Source: Desulfobulbus sp.
Lineage (GTDB): Bacteria; Desulfobacterota; Desulfobulbia; Desulfobulbales; Desulfobulbaceae
Reading direction: 5' to 3'
DNA: 58,119 bases
NCBI GenBank assembly: GCA_011051875.1
Contig: DRKI01000123.1
Coordinates: forward strand, 1-58,119
The notes under the pieces are model-generated. The model was not told where the DNA came from. It ran no database searches and was given only the letters and a program-made list of their open reading frames with translations. The position numbers and the translations under genes were made by a program. Shown piece by piece: positions 34,109-43,517 of the stretch; the stretch's first letter is position 1, and every line of letters starts with the position of its first letter.

Positions 34109-36133
34109 TTACTCTCCACTAATTTTCCTGAAGCAAAACACATGGGTTCCCCCGCCATACCGACCACGTCCCGCCGTTGCAAATACACGACGATGACGAC
34201 ATAAAACAAAACCTGCAAAACCGGCAAGTTCAAGCAAGCGCTCAGGATGTGTTTTCCGCTCAATTTCATAGTCCAGTCCGGTAACCAGCGCTTCCAGTTC
34301 ACGCTGAAAAAATCGGGCATAAGCGCCGGACAGATGGCTTGGCGGGCCGGCGAGGTCGTATTTCCTGGTGAACGTATGAAGAGCACGCACCCGTTCAACA
34401 GCCTCGTGGAGCAAACCGCACTGTGCCTCATACGCCACAAGAGGAATATTCTCCCGGAAAGCCCGGAAGACCTGAACACCAGCAGCTTCGCCATCTTCTC
34501 CCCCAAGCGCGGAGAACCAATCCAGCACGGAAAGAATATAGGCACAGTGGTGCCTGACCAGCGCGATCTGCCGTTCCTCCAGCATGGAAAAAGAAGGCAG
34601 AAACTCATCGGCTATAACCAGGATTCCGTTTCTTTCAAGTTGCTGCCGACATTTCTGAAAGAAAAAGGCTGTATTCAGGTGACGGGAAGCCCCCATGCAA
34701 ACCACCAATGGAACCGATTCTTTTTCTCCCGTATATTCAAGGAAATCAATCTGCCTGAGCTTAATGTCCTGTACGGCCATGGTGTTCTGTTTCAGGTACT
34801 GAAATGCCGTTTCGTCCGGCTCAATTGCCTCAAACACCAGTTCAGGTAATAGCTGATGGAGCATAACCAGCGGTACCCCCGAACCGGTACTGACACCAAT
34901 GCATGGTATCCGGCTTTTCTCCCGCCGGGATTCAGGAAGAAATTCCATAATATCCTGTGCCGTTGCAACAATCTGGCGACCATATCCCGGCTGCAGAGAC
35001 TCAAACCCGTCATGCAGACTTACAGGGATTCGACCGGAAAATGATCGGTCATGCGTCATTGATACCGAAACGTCTTCCTTTGCCGTATCTCCCTGCATCG
35101 ACGGAGTAAGCTGCATGTATCCATGCATGGCAAGAAGTTCCCTTGCCAGTATTCCTGTGATCAGGCCCGGACCGCGAACATGCGCCATTAATTCCTGAAC
35201 CATGGAAGGGGGCAATTCCATGCCGGCCTGTTCCGCTCTTGCCGCTAGACTCACACATTGCTGCACAAGGCTGAATCCGGAGGAAGCCACCCGAAAAACA
35301 GTATCTGAAAACGCACAAGTCGTCCGGACGGCAAACACCACAACATAAGGGACACCCTGATCCACACCTGCAAAGCACATCACGGGCCAGCGAAACCGTG
35401 AGGCCAACACCCTGCCGACATGTTTGCAAAGATCCATGCCGGCGGATAAGAGCGAGGTACATCCATGAAACCGAAGCATATGAGCGCTCACTCCGTTGGC
35501 TACGTCGATCATGATTCGATCAAGCACAGAGCACACGCCATCCCACCCACTCTCATCTTCAGGCCATTTACGCAGTGTTACGAACTTCCCCGGATAATCG
35601 GCCTTTTTCGGATACTCAACAAAAACAAAGGCCCTTGCTTCCTGTTCAAGGGCGCCGTAAACATGAGGCACATCCGCCCGGAAAACATGGGAATGCCCTG
35701 CAGATACCATGCTCGGACTATTCGAATCGCCAACAAGCATGGTGCCTGAAACAACCATTACCCGTTCTTTCACACCGGAAGGGTGCGGAGCTGACTCCTT
35801 CCGGGACCCGGGACGCAGGGTCATGGAATATATTTCAATACGAGGCTCTGACGATGAGCGTTCTATAAAATGAACCACTGAACCATCGTCAGGAAGCTGT
35901 CCCCCGGATACCGGCTCTTTTTCATGGACAGCAGAGACCAACTCGCCAAAAGGGACATCAAGGGCGTTAGCTATGGCCCATATTGTCTCGACTGTTGGAT
36001 TGCCGCATCCTGTTTCAATTACAGAAAGAGTTGATTTTGCCACACCGGAGCGCTCAGCCAACCCGGTTAACGTCAATCCTCTCTGTTTTCGCAGCCGAAC
36101 AAGATTCTTTGCCAGTACCTCTCGTTGTTCCAC
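34109..36133 (-). CDS. XRE/cupin regulator fused to a methyltransferase-like domain
   Basis: A 674-residue protein. Residues about 5-62 are a helix-turn-helix of the XRE type (NLVRLRKQRGLTLTGLAERSGVAKSTLSVIE). Residues about 95-175 form a cupin sensor (HPSGVKERVMVVSGTMLVGD...HVFRADVPHVY). About 200-400 is a helical part of unknown type. About 410-520 has a Rossmann-like methyltransferase pattern (IPCIGVSTGSGVPLVMLHQLL, then FEAIEPDETAFQYLKQ, then VCMG). The N-terminal part alone equals a usual XRE-cupin regulator. It starts with GTG at 36133, with a sigma-70 promoter and repeats upstream, and precedes azlCD. A sensor enzyme that reports SAM or a methyl acceptor is possible. The methyltransferase assignment is moderate. 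Confidence 0.75.
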   Translation of the reverse strand: MEQREVLAKNLVRLRKQRGLTLTGLAERSGVAKSTLSVIETGCGNPTVETIWAIANALDVPFGELVSAVHEKEPVSGGQLPDDGSVVHFIERSSSEPRIEIYSMTLRPGSRKESAPHPSGVKERVMVVSGTMLVGDSNSPSMVSAGHSHVFRADVPHVYGALEQEARAFVFVEYPKKADYPGKFVTLRKWPEDESGWDGVCSVLDRIMIDVANGVSAHMLRFHGCTSLLSAGMDLCKHVGRVLASRFRWPVMCFAGVDQGVPYVVVFAVRTTCAFSDTVFRVASSGFSLVQQCVSLAARAEQAGMELPPSMVQELMAHVRGPGLITGILARELLAMHGYMQLTPSMQGDTAKEDVSVSMTHDRSFSGRIPVSLHDGFESLQPGYGRQIVATAQDIMEFLPESRREKSRIPCIGVSTGSGVPLVMLHQLLPELVFEAIEPDETAFQYLKQNTMAVQDIKLRQIDFLEYTGEKESVPLVVCMGASRHLNTAFFFQKCRQQLERNGILVIADEFLPSFSMLEERQIALVRHHCAYILSVLDWFSALGGEDGEAAGVQVFRAFRENIPLVAYEAQCGLLHEAVERVRALHTFTRKYDLAGPPSHLSGAYARFFQRELEALVTGLDYEIERKTHPERLLELAGFAGFVLCRHRRVFATAGRGRYGGGTHVFCFRKISGE

Positions 36134-36170
36134 AGCAGCACAATGTTCGTTAAAAAAATCTTTTCCCCTC

Positions 36171-36218
36171 TTTCACGAATATCTTGTTTTTTATATTGAA
36201 CGTATCGTGAAAAATCAA
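36171..36218 (-). promoter_or_regulatory. Sigma-70 promoter with paired operator half-sites for the regulator-azlCD operon
   Basis: On the minus strand TTGATT (36213-36218), 17 bases, TATAAA (36190-36195). TATCGTGAAA lies in the spacer (36203-36212) and its near complement TTTCACGAATA lies at 36171-36181, at about the transcription start, some three helical turns away. The layout fits autorepression by the XRE protein. Confidence 0.6.
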
Positions 36219-36733
36219 CACATAAAATACAGATGCCCTCAAGAAGCTATCCGATTGCCATTTCGTTGATTTATCGTTGATTGTGAAATTTTCCCTTGCG
36301 CCGCCAAGGTCATCTTGTTATCGTTTACCTGAAATATCAAACAGATGAAGGCAATCGAAAAGTCACTTTGGACCATGCGGGACCTGCCCGCCGCAGAGGG
36401 CGTCGAGGATATCATTTTTCGTTCTACCCCGGAACGTGGAAAAAGATCCCTTTTGCCGACCCCAAGCTGGGCAGCAAGGGAAGAATCATCAGCTGACCGC
36501 AGGGGACGGTGCCCGTCAGGGTGAAGATAACCAGGGCCGGTGTGGAGGCAACCATGCCCGAGTTCGACCGCCGAACCGGAGTTAAGCACCTCCGGGTCCG
36601 GGGCATGAAAGCAGTACGGTTTGCCGCCATCAAAATACCGGCCATGATACAATCCGGCAGATTGCACTCACCGACAATGGCAAAAGCCGCCGGAACGTCT
36701 GCCTTATGGAGCCGCTGCCTGCAGGGCCACAAA
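36219..36733. other. Intergenic region between the regulator gene and pgaA
   Basis: About 515 bases. GC content rises from low on the left to high on the right, marking the edge of the lower-GC block. Short open frames (for example 36344-36520, beginning MKAIEKSLWTMRDLPAAEGV) have no start signal or family. I could not place the pga promoter with confidence. Confidence 0.45.
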
Positions 36734-39172
36734 ATGCGCCGCCCGCACCCCGCCACCTGGGCGGTGCTGACGCTCTTCATTCTGCTCTTTTCGTGGACAT
36801 CCCTGTATGCGAGGCCACTGCCCTCACCGGCTGTCCGCCGCCAGCAGGAACAGGCGGTACTCCTGGCCAGGGCCGGCAGGCCGGGAGAGGCCGCGGACCA
36901 GCTCGAACTCCTGCACAGGCAGTGGCCCCGTGACCGGTCCATCACCAACGACCTGATCGTTCTTCTGACCTGGGCTGGTCGCGACGACAGGGCCATCAGG
37001 CTCTTCCTCACCCGGCCGCCGGCACAGTATCCGGACTACGTCCTCTTTGCCGTGACCAACAGCTACCGCAACCTGCACGATCCCGATGCCGGCCTGCGCA
37101 TACTGGAGGATCTCCTTGCCCGGCACCCCGGCAACCAGCCCTGGCTGCTGCGCAAGGTCCTGCTGCTCATCGACAAGGGCAGCCTCGAGCCTGCCCGGAA
37201 GATTCTTGCCGACATTGCCCGGCACGGAAAAAAGAACCGTGATTTCTTCCTGGCCAGGGCCTATCTTCACGAACAGGAGCACAAGACGATCAAAGCGCTG
37301 GCCGACTACCAGGGCGCCCTGACCCTGAACCCGGCAGACCGGCGCCTCCTGCGCCGGATCCTTGTCAATCTCAACCATATCCGCGCCCCGGCCAGGGCCT
37401 GCCAGCTCGATACCCCTCCTTCCCCGCTCACAGCCGAAGAAAAGGCAGCCCTGCTCACCGGCCGGGCGGCCGAACTGCTGCGCTGGAGCACGGATGCACA
37501 AAAAGATTTCAAGGAAACAGGACTGTTCGCCTTCAAGGCCCTGGCCCTGCAGCTCCAGGCCCTGGCCGTGCTGCCGGACCAGGACCGTTCGCGGGTGCAG
37601 CGGCGGCAGGTATACCTGGACATGCTCATCACCCTTCGCAACCTGCGCCGCATGCGAGACCTGCAGTCACTCTACGCGACCCTTGCCCACCAGGGGCCGA
37701 TGCCGGATTACACCCGCCAGGCCCTGGCCGACAGCCTGCTGGCCTCCCGTGAACCGGACCGGGCCCGGCGTATCTACAGCGAGCTGGTGGACAAGAACCC
37801 CGGGAACTACGGCGCATCCATGGGACTCTTCTATTCCTGTGTCGAGGATGAGGATTTTGACCACGCCTTCACCCTCATCGACTCCATGATCAGGCATGAG
37901 CCGCGATATCGCACCTTCTGGGACACCAAGGCAAAATTCCCCAATGAACGTTATCTCAGCCTTCAGGTCACGGGAATCCAGGCCAGGTTTTACGCCGATC
38001 AGCTGGGAGTGGCCTGGGACCGCATCGATGCGCTGGTGAACAGGGCGCCGGCCAACAACTGGCTGTACGAGGTGCGGGGACAGATCGAAAACGCCCGCGG
38101 TTGGCCACGGCAGGCCCTCGATGATTTCCGGACCGCCTCCCTGCTCCGGCCCGACAGCCTGGACGCCATTGCCGGCAAGGGGGCCAGTCTCATCCAGTTG
38201 CACCGCTACGATGAAGTTCGGCCGATCCTGGCCGGCCTGCTCCGGGACCACCCGCACGAACACGTGACCCGCTCCCTTGCCCGTGACTATCGTTTTGCCC
38301 GCAAACCATCCTACTGGGGCGACATCACCTTTTCCCACTCATCGGGTCCGGAACTCAACGGTGACGGCATGCTGGCCACTGCCGAGCTGATCTCGCCGCC
38401 CATCGACGACAACTGGTACCTGAACGCCGGCTTCCGCCACGCCTGGAGCGAACTCATCGAGGGCGAGGAGACCTTTGACCGCACCGCCCTTGGCCTGGAA
38501 TATCATCGGGGAAACTGGGACATCCTGGGCCATCTCACCTACAACAATTCCACCAGGAGGGAGATGGGGGGCACCCTGAAGGCCATCTACCAGCCATCCG
38601 ATTTCTGGCGGTTCATGGTCTCCGGTGAACGGTTTGCCGCCGACACCCCCCTGCGTGCGCTCTATCACGATATCCGGGCCGATGCCGTTTCCACGGCCGT
38701 AACCTACCGGGCCAGCGAACGGCGGCAGCTCACCGCCTCTCTGCGTCTCTCCGACTTTACCGACAACAACACCCGGATCGAGGCCGGCGCGGGCATCAGC
38801 CAACGCCTCGTCGATATTCCGCACCTTGACATCGATGGCCGGCTGGAGCTCTATGGCTCAACCAATGCCAAGACCGATGTCCCCTATTACAGCCCGGACC
38901 ATGACCTCAGCTTCCAGGGCGCCATTCACATCGATCATGTCTATTACCGCCACTACGATCACCTGCTGGCCCAGCAGCTCGATATCGGCTACGGTTTTTA
39001 CGACCAGGAGGGATATGTGCCTCGCTGGATCGGCCATATCCGTTATGAACACCGCTACCGTTTCACCCCCTGGCTGGAGGCGCTGGCCGGGGTGGAATTC
39101 GGCCAGAACGTCTATGACGGCCACGCCGAGCCATACCGGATGGCCCGTTTCATGATCAATGGAAAATTCTGA
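36734..39172 (+). CDS. pgaA: PgaA, outer-membrane porin for poly-beta-1,6-GlcNAc export
   Basis: An 812-residue protein with a signal peptide (WAVLTLFILLFSWTSLYA). Residues about 30-510 are TPR-like helical repeats in the periplasm (for example PEARKIL...RALADYQGALTLNPADRR). The last 300 residues form an outer-membrane beta-barrel ending in MINGKF with a C-terminal aromatic. The length fits PgaA (about 807). The ATG at 36734 is chosen because it starts the signal peptide; the frame is open further upstream but that part lacks family features. First gene of a four-function operon for biofilm polysaccharide. Confidence 0.93.
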   Translation: MRRPHPATWAVLTLFILLFSWTSLYARPLPSPAVRRQQEQAVLLARAGRPGEAADQLELLHRQWPRDRSITNDLIVLLTWAGRDDRAIRLFLTRPPAQYPDYVLFAVTNSYRNLHDPDAGLRILEDLLARHPGNQPWLLRKVLLLIDKGSLEPARKILADIARHGKKNRDFFLARAYLHEQEHKTIKALADYQGALTLNPADRRLLRRILVNLNHIRAPARACQLDTPPSPLTAEEKAALLTGRAAELLRWSTDAQKDFKETGLFAFKALALQLQALAVLPDQDRSRVQRRQVYLDMLITLRNLRRMRDLQSLYATLAHQGPMPDYTRQALADSLLASREPDRARRIYSELVDKNPGNYGASMGLFYSCVEDEDFDHAFTLIDSMIRHEPRYRTFWDTKAKFPNERYLSLQVTGIQARFYADQLGVAWDRIDALVNRAPANNWLYEVRGQIENARGWPRQALDDFRTASLLRPDSLDAIAGKGASLIQLHRYDEVRPILAGLLRDHPHEHVTRSLARDYRFARKPSYWGDITFSHSSGPELNGDGMLATAELISPPIDDNWYLNAGFRHAWSELIEGEETFDRTALGLEYHRGNWDILGHLTYNNSTRREMGGTLKAIYQPSDFWRFMVSGERFAADTPLRALYHDIRADAVSTAVTYRASERRQLTASLRLSDFTDNNTRIEAGAGISQRLVDIPHLDIDGRLELYGSTNAKTDVPYYSPDHDLSFQGAIHIDHVYYRHYDHLLAQQLDIGYGFYDQEGYVPRWIGHIRYEHRYRFTPWLEALAGVEFGQNVYDGHAEPYRMARFMINGKF

Positions 39173-39185
39173 CCCGGTCTTCGAC

Positions 39186-40964
39186 ATGCAGAGGATTTCC
39201 GCCGCCATCATCGCCAATCTCCTGCTCCTGCTGACACTACAGCCGGCGTGGTGCAAAGAGACCCGTTTTATCGCCATTGCCTATCATGATGTGGTCAGGA
39301 GCCGTGATGAACTGGCCAGCGACGCGGTAACCGTCGATCACCTGGTGGACCAGTTCGAGTGGCTTGTTGCCAACAACTATCACCCGGTCTCCATCGACGA
39401 TCTTCTCGCCGCCCGCAACGGGACCAGGCCACTGCCCTCCCGGGCCGTTCTCCTCTGCTGGGACGACGGCTACCGGAGTTTTTACGACCTGGTCCTTCCC
39501 CTCCTCCGGGCCTACCGTTTCCCGGCGGTCCTGGCCCTGGTCGGCTCCTGGATCAGGCCGGACATGTCATCCACCATTCTCTATGGCAACACGCGGATGC
39601 CGCGCAGCAAATTTCTCTCCTGGCCGCAATTGCGGGAGATTGCCGCCTCCGGACTGGTCGAGATCGCCTCCCACTCCTACAACCTGCACCGGGGTGTCCT
39701 CGCCGACCGGGCCGGTGACAAGCTGCCGGCGGTCATCGCCCATATCTTCGATCCGGTTTCCGGGACCTATGAGAGTGACGGGAAACAGTTCAGGCGCATC
39801 TATGATGACCTCTGTAAGAACCAGGCATTTCTCGAAAAACGGCTCGGCATCCGACCCAGGGTCATGGTCTGGCCCTATGGACGATACACTGCCAGCGCCC
39901 TGGCAGCGGCCGGCAAGGCGGGGATGGACATCACCCTGACCCTGAACGCCGTGCCCGGCAATATTGCCAACCTCCGGGAGATCGGCAGGGTCTACCCGAC
40001 ACTGAACCCGGATCTTGCCGATTTCCGGAACTATCTCAACCCCAACATCTCCCCGCCCATCCGTCACTTCATCAAGGTGCGCACTGAAGACCTGCTCGAT
40101 CCGCAGCCAGGGGGCGAGCACCGATACAGCGCCTTTCTCGACCGCCTGAAGGCCCTGGATCCGGGCATGGTCACCTTTGAACCGGTCCTGCGGGGAAAGC
40201 AGGGGCTGGAGGCCCTTTTTCCCAACCAGGCCCTTCCACTCGCCCGGGACCGGCTTTCCCGGCTGACCTGGCATACCGCCCACCGTGGCGGAACCGATAC
40301 CTTTCTCTGGCTTTCGGCCACGCTTTTTGCCGCCCCGGCCCTGGCAGACCAGGCAACGGCCCACACCTTTTTCCGCCGGATGGGGCAGCACGCCTTTACC
40401 ACCGGTCTCCTCATCGACCGGCCAGGACTGGCCGCGCGGATCATACAATCCACCCGCGGCAAGGAACCCATGCCCGGGATACGCTTCTGGAATCCGAGCC
40501 GGCAACGGCGACAGCGGCAGAGACTGCTCCGGCAAAGCAGGGATCCGCTCATTATCCGGACCATGGATGCCATGGAGGCCTTTCAGGAGGGGCAGCCCTT
40601 CATCGAGGCGGGCCTGGTTCTTCCCCTCCAGGCGCTCAGGGGACTGGGCAGGCAGGGGGCGGCATGCTTACTGCGATACTTTGATTTTCTTCTCATCGAC
40701 GGCAGCAAAGGCAATCCGGCCGCCCTGGACCGGCAACTGCGGACCGGCCTTGCTCCCTTGCAGGGTACCGGCCTGCTTGCCAAGATCAGCCTCCTGCTGC
40801 CAAGGCGTCCCGGCACCGACCCGGGGCAATTGATGGCCTCCCTGCCTCGTTACAACATCATCAACTGGGGGTATGCCCATGACGACTTTCTCCATCGACT
40901 GCCGGCGGCGTCCCGGATCCGGCCGCTGATCTCCAAGGCCACCAACCCCTTTTTGCCCCGCTGA
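39186..40964 (+). CDS. pgaB: PgaB N-terminal part: poly-GlcNAc deacetylase with a divergent second domain
   Basis: A 592-residue secreted protein. After a signal peptide (MQRISAAIIANLLLLLTLQPAWC) comes a carbohydrate esterase 4 deacetylase (about 25-290): YHDV, the metal/base pair LLCWDDGYRSF, the SHSYNLH metal site and WPYGRY. It removes some acetyl groups from the polymer so that it can be exported. The remaining 300 residues (RHFIKVRTEDLLD...RYSAFLDRLKALDPGMVTFEP onward) look like a degenerate copy of the PgaB C-terminal glycosidase domain, with its acidic motifs lost. The canonical version is the next gene. Start 39186 avoids an acidic leader from the ATG at 39159. The stop overlaps the next ATG (TGATG). 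Confidence 0.88.
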   Translation: MQRISAAIIANLLLLLTLQPAWCKETRFIAIAYHDVVRSRDELASDAVTVDHLVDQFEWLVANNYHPVSIDDLLAARNGTRPLPSRAVLLCWDDGYRSFYDLVLPLLRAYRFPAVLALVGSWIRPDMSSTILYGNTRMPRSKFLSWPQLREIAASGLVEIASHSYNLHRGVLADRAGDKLPAVIAHIFDPVSGTYESDGKQFRRIYDDLCKNQAFLEKRLGIRPRVMVWPYGRYTASALAAAGKAGMDITLTLNAVPGNIANLREIGRVYPTLNPDLADFRNYLNPNISPPIRHFIKVRTEDLLDPQPGGEHRYSAFLDRLKALDPGMVTFEPVLRGKQGLEALFPNQALPLARDRLSRLTWHTAHRGGTDTFLWLSATLFAAPALADQATAHTFFRRMGQHAFTTGLLIDRPGLAARIIQSTRGKEPMPGIRFWNPSRQRRQRQRLLRQSRDPLIIRTMDAMEAFQEGQPFIEAGLVLPLQALRGLGRQGAACLLRYFDFLLIDGSKGNPAALDRQLRTGLAPLQGTGLLAKISLLLPRRPGTDPGQLMASLPRYNIINWGYAHDDFLHRLPAASRIRPLISKATNPFLPR

Positions 40965-42229
40965 TGCGTTGTTCCTGTCTTTTTCAGCCGAAAACCGCGG
41001 CAGCCGGGGATGCCGGCCGACGGGCCACGGTCCGGATCCGGCCGTCCCGTACCGGCATGACAACGCTGCTGCTTGTCCTTGCCTTCACCACCCTCTGCAC
41101 CGGCTGTGCGCCGCACCGCAACAGGGACCATTGCACCTTTTTTCCACCAAAACCGATCATCGCCGCCCAGGTCGACCTTGACTATGTCTATGATGCGGAC
41201 CGGGCACAGCAGGAGCACAACCTGGCCCTTCTCATTGACCGGGTCCAGGGCCTCGGCATCACCACTGTCTGGCTGCAGGCATTTGCCGATCCCGATGGTG
41301 ACGGAGTGGCACGGGAACTCTATTATCCCAACCGTTTCCTGCCCATGCGGGCCGATCTCTTCCACAAGGTGGCCGGATCGCTGCGCCGGGCAGGCGTCGA
41401 GGTCTATGCCTGGCTGCCGCTGCTCGCCCTTGATCCTGGCCCCGGCCACGGAGACCTCCTGGTTCACTCCTTTCGGGACCAGGGCAACGAAAAGCCCGGG
41501 TCCGGCCTTCGCCTCTCCCCCTTTCATCCGCTGGCCAGGAAGATAATCCGCGGCATCTACGAGGACCTGGCCGTCGGCGGTCCGCTGGACGGAATCCTCT
41601 TTCACGATGACGGCACCCTCTCGGACTTTGAAGACGATTCTCCGGCAGCGCGCAAGGTGTATCAGCAGGCCGGTTTTCCCGGCTCCATCGGGGCTATCCG
41701 CAGCAACCCGGCCCTGTTCCGACGCTGGAGCAGCTTCAAGACACGATACCTGGTCGACTTCTCCCTCTCCCTGCTGGACACTGTCCGGAGAATCAGGCCC
41801 GGCATCCGTTCGGCCCGGAACCTTTATGCCCTGGCAGTGCTGCAGCCACAGAGCGAAGAGTGGCTGGCCCAGTCCCTGCCCCTGTTTCTCCAGGCCTATG
41901 ACTATACCGTTCTCCTGGCGATGCCTTACATGGAAGAGGCCGCCGACCCGGAGCAGTGGCTGAAGAGACTGGCCCGAAAGGGACTGGCCCGCACCCTGCG
42001 TCCGCAGTCCCTGGTCTTTGAACTGCAGACAGTGGACTGGCGGCAGCGCAGGAAGATATCAAGCCCGGAGATCGTCCGCCAGGTCAGGTTGCTGCGGCAG
42101 CAGGGGGCACTATCGTTTGCCTACTATCCCGATGACTTTTTTCACGACCATCCGAACAAGGTGCTCCTGGGACTGGCCTTTGCCGGTGCTGCGGGAACGC
42201 CTGCGGGAGGAAAGGAACACCATGATTAA
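40964..42229 (+). CDS. PgaB C-terminal part as a separate lipoprotein: GHL13-type glycosidase domain
   Basis: A 421-residue protein matching the C-terminal half of PgaB: QVDLDYVYDADRAQQEHNLALLIDRV, then WLQAFADPDGDGVARELYYPNRFLPMRADLF and VYAWLPLLAL. This domain binds and cuts partly deacetylated poly-GlcNAc. A lipobox LCTGC about 48 residues in suggests lipid anchoring at the outer membrane. The ATG at 40964 is kept because it supplies basic residues ahead of the hydrophobic stretch; an ATG at 41057 directly starts that stretch. Together with the previous gene it replaces the single PgaB of E. coli. Confidence 0.85.
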   Translation: MRCSCLFQPKTAAAGDAGRRATVRIRPSRTGMTTLLLVLAFTTLCTGCAPHRNRDHCTFFPPKPIIAAQVDLDYVYDADRAQQEHNLALLIDRVQGLGITTVWLQAFADPDGDGVARELYYPNRFLPMRADLFHKVAGSLRRAGVEVYAWLPLLALDPGPGHGDLLVHSFRDQGNEKPGSGLRLSPFHPLARKIIRGIYEDLAVGGPLDGILFHDDGTLSDFEDDSPAARKVYQQAGFPGSIGAIRSNPALFRRWSSFKTRYLVDFSLSLLDTVRRIRPGIRSARNLYALAVLQPQSEEWLAQSLPLFLQAYDYTVLLAMPYMEEAADPEQWLKRLARKGLARTLRPQSLVFELQTVDWRQRRKISSPEIVRQVRLLRQQGALSFAYYPDDFFHDHPNKVLLGLAFAGAAGTPAGGKEHHD

Positions 42230-43487
42230 GCAGCTCTCCTTCCTCACGGCATTCTTTTTCAACTTCACCTACTACTATCCGCTCTTCATGGCCTACCTGT
42301 GGATGACCGGAGCCCTCATCTATTTCTTCCGCTGGGAAAAACCCTTTGGCGACAGCATCGCGTCTCCACCTGATCTCGAGGAGTACCAGGGGGTTTCCTT
42401 TCTTGTTCCCTGTCACAACGAAAGCGGCCAGATCAGGGAAACCATCGCCTGGCTCTGCCGCCAGCAGTATGACACCTATGAGATCATCGCCATCAACGAT
42501 GGCAGCACCGACGATACGGGGGACATTCTCGATGAGCTGGCCGGAAAGTACCGCCAGCTGCGGGTCATTCATCTTCTCACCAACCAGGGCAAGGCCCGCG
42601 GCCTTACCATGGCTGCCCTGGCGGCCCGGTACGACTACCTGATCTGCATAGACGGCGACGTGATTCTCGATCCCTGGGCCGCACGCTGGATGGTCTGGCA
42701 CCTGCAGACCAGTCCCCGGGTGGCCGCGGTTACCGGCAACCCGCGCATCCGCAACCGCTCGACCCTGCTCGGCAAGGTCCAGGTCGGTGAGTTCTCCTCC
42801 ATCATCGGCCTGATCAAGAGAGCGCAACGGGTCTACGGCCGCGTCTTCACCGTTTCCGGGGCAGTGGTCGCCTTTCGACGGTCCGCGCTCCAGAACGTCG
42901 GCTTCTGGAGCACGGACATGGTCACCGAAGATATTGATATCAGCTGGAAGCTGCAGTTGAACTTCTGGGACATCCGGTACGAGCCCCATGCCCTCTGCTG
43001 GCTGCTCATGCCGGAAACGTTCCGGGGCCTGTGGAAGCAACGGCTCCGCTGGGCCCAGGGCGGGGCCGAGGTCTTTCTGAAAAACTTCCGCCGGATATGG
43101 GACTGGAAACGGCGACGGATGTTCATGGTCTTTGTCGAATACTGTACCAGTGTCCTCTGGGCCTATTCCATGCTGGTCATCACCCTGTTTTGGGCCCTGG
43201 GCAAGGTGATCGTCATGCCGGCCCCTCTCCAGGTCAAGACCCTGCTGCCCGGCTGGACCGGACTGCTGCTCGGCATCACCTGCCTGCTCCAGTTTGGCGT
43301 CAGCATGGTCATTGACGCCAGGTATGACCGCAGGTTCGGCAAGATCTATTTCTGGATCATCTGGTATCCGGTCGCCTTCTGGCTGATCAACATCTTCACC
43401 ATAGCCGTTGGTCTGCCAAAGGCCCTGGCCAAGCCCAGGGGAAAACGGGCCACCTGGAAAAGCCCGGACCGGGGAATCCGGTCATAA
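42222..43487 (+). CDS. pgaC: PgaC, poly-beta-1,6-GlcNAc synthase (GT2)
   Basis: A 421-residue membrane glycosyltransferase that polymerises GlcNAc from UDP-GlcNAc. The motifs are NDGSTDD, the DxD CIDGDVIL, the acceptor-site TEDIDISWKL and QRLRW. Helices at the N-terminus (FFFNFTYYYPLFMAYLWMTGALIYFF) and C-terminus form the pore. AAAGGA precedes ATG 42222, which overlaps the previous gene by eight bases. Slightly shorter than E. coli PgaC (441). Confidence 0.95.
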   Translation: MIKQLSFLTAFFFNFTYYYPLFMAYLWMTGALIYFFRWEKPFGDSIASPPDLEEYQGVSFLVPCHNESGQIRETIAWLCRQQYDTYEIIAINDGSTDDTGDILDELAGKYRQLRVIHLLTNQGKARGLTMAALAARYDYLICIDGDVILDPWAARWMVWHLQTSPRVAAVTGNPRIRNRSTLLGKVQVGEFSSIIGLIKRAQRVYGRVFTVSGAVVAFRRSALQNVGFWSTDMVTEDIDISWKLQLNFWDIRYEPHALCWLLMPETFRGLWKQRLRWAQGGAEVFLKNFRRIWDWKRRRMFMVFVEYCTSVLWAYSMLVITLFWALGKVIVMPAPLQVKTLLPGWTGLLLGITCLLQFGVSMVIDARYDRRFGKIYFWIIWYPVAFWLINIFTIAVGLPKALAKPRGKRATWKSPDRGIRS

Positions 43488-43517
43488 CCCGCACATCATC
43501 TCCGCAAGAGCGTTCTC

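Noticed and set aside
40964-41057. PgaB split caused by a single frameshift
   Set aside because: The second gene has its own signal/lipobox and the first carries about 300 extra residues, so one frameshift cannot restore a normal PgaB.
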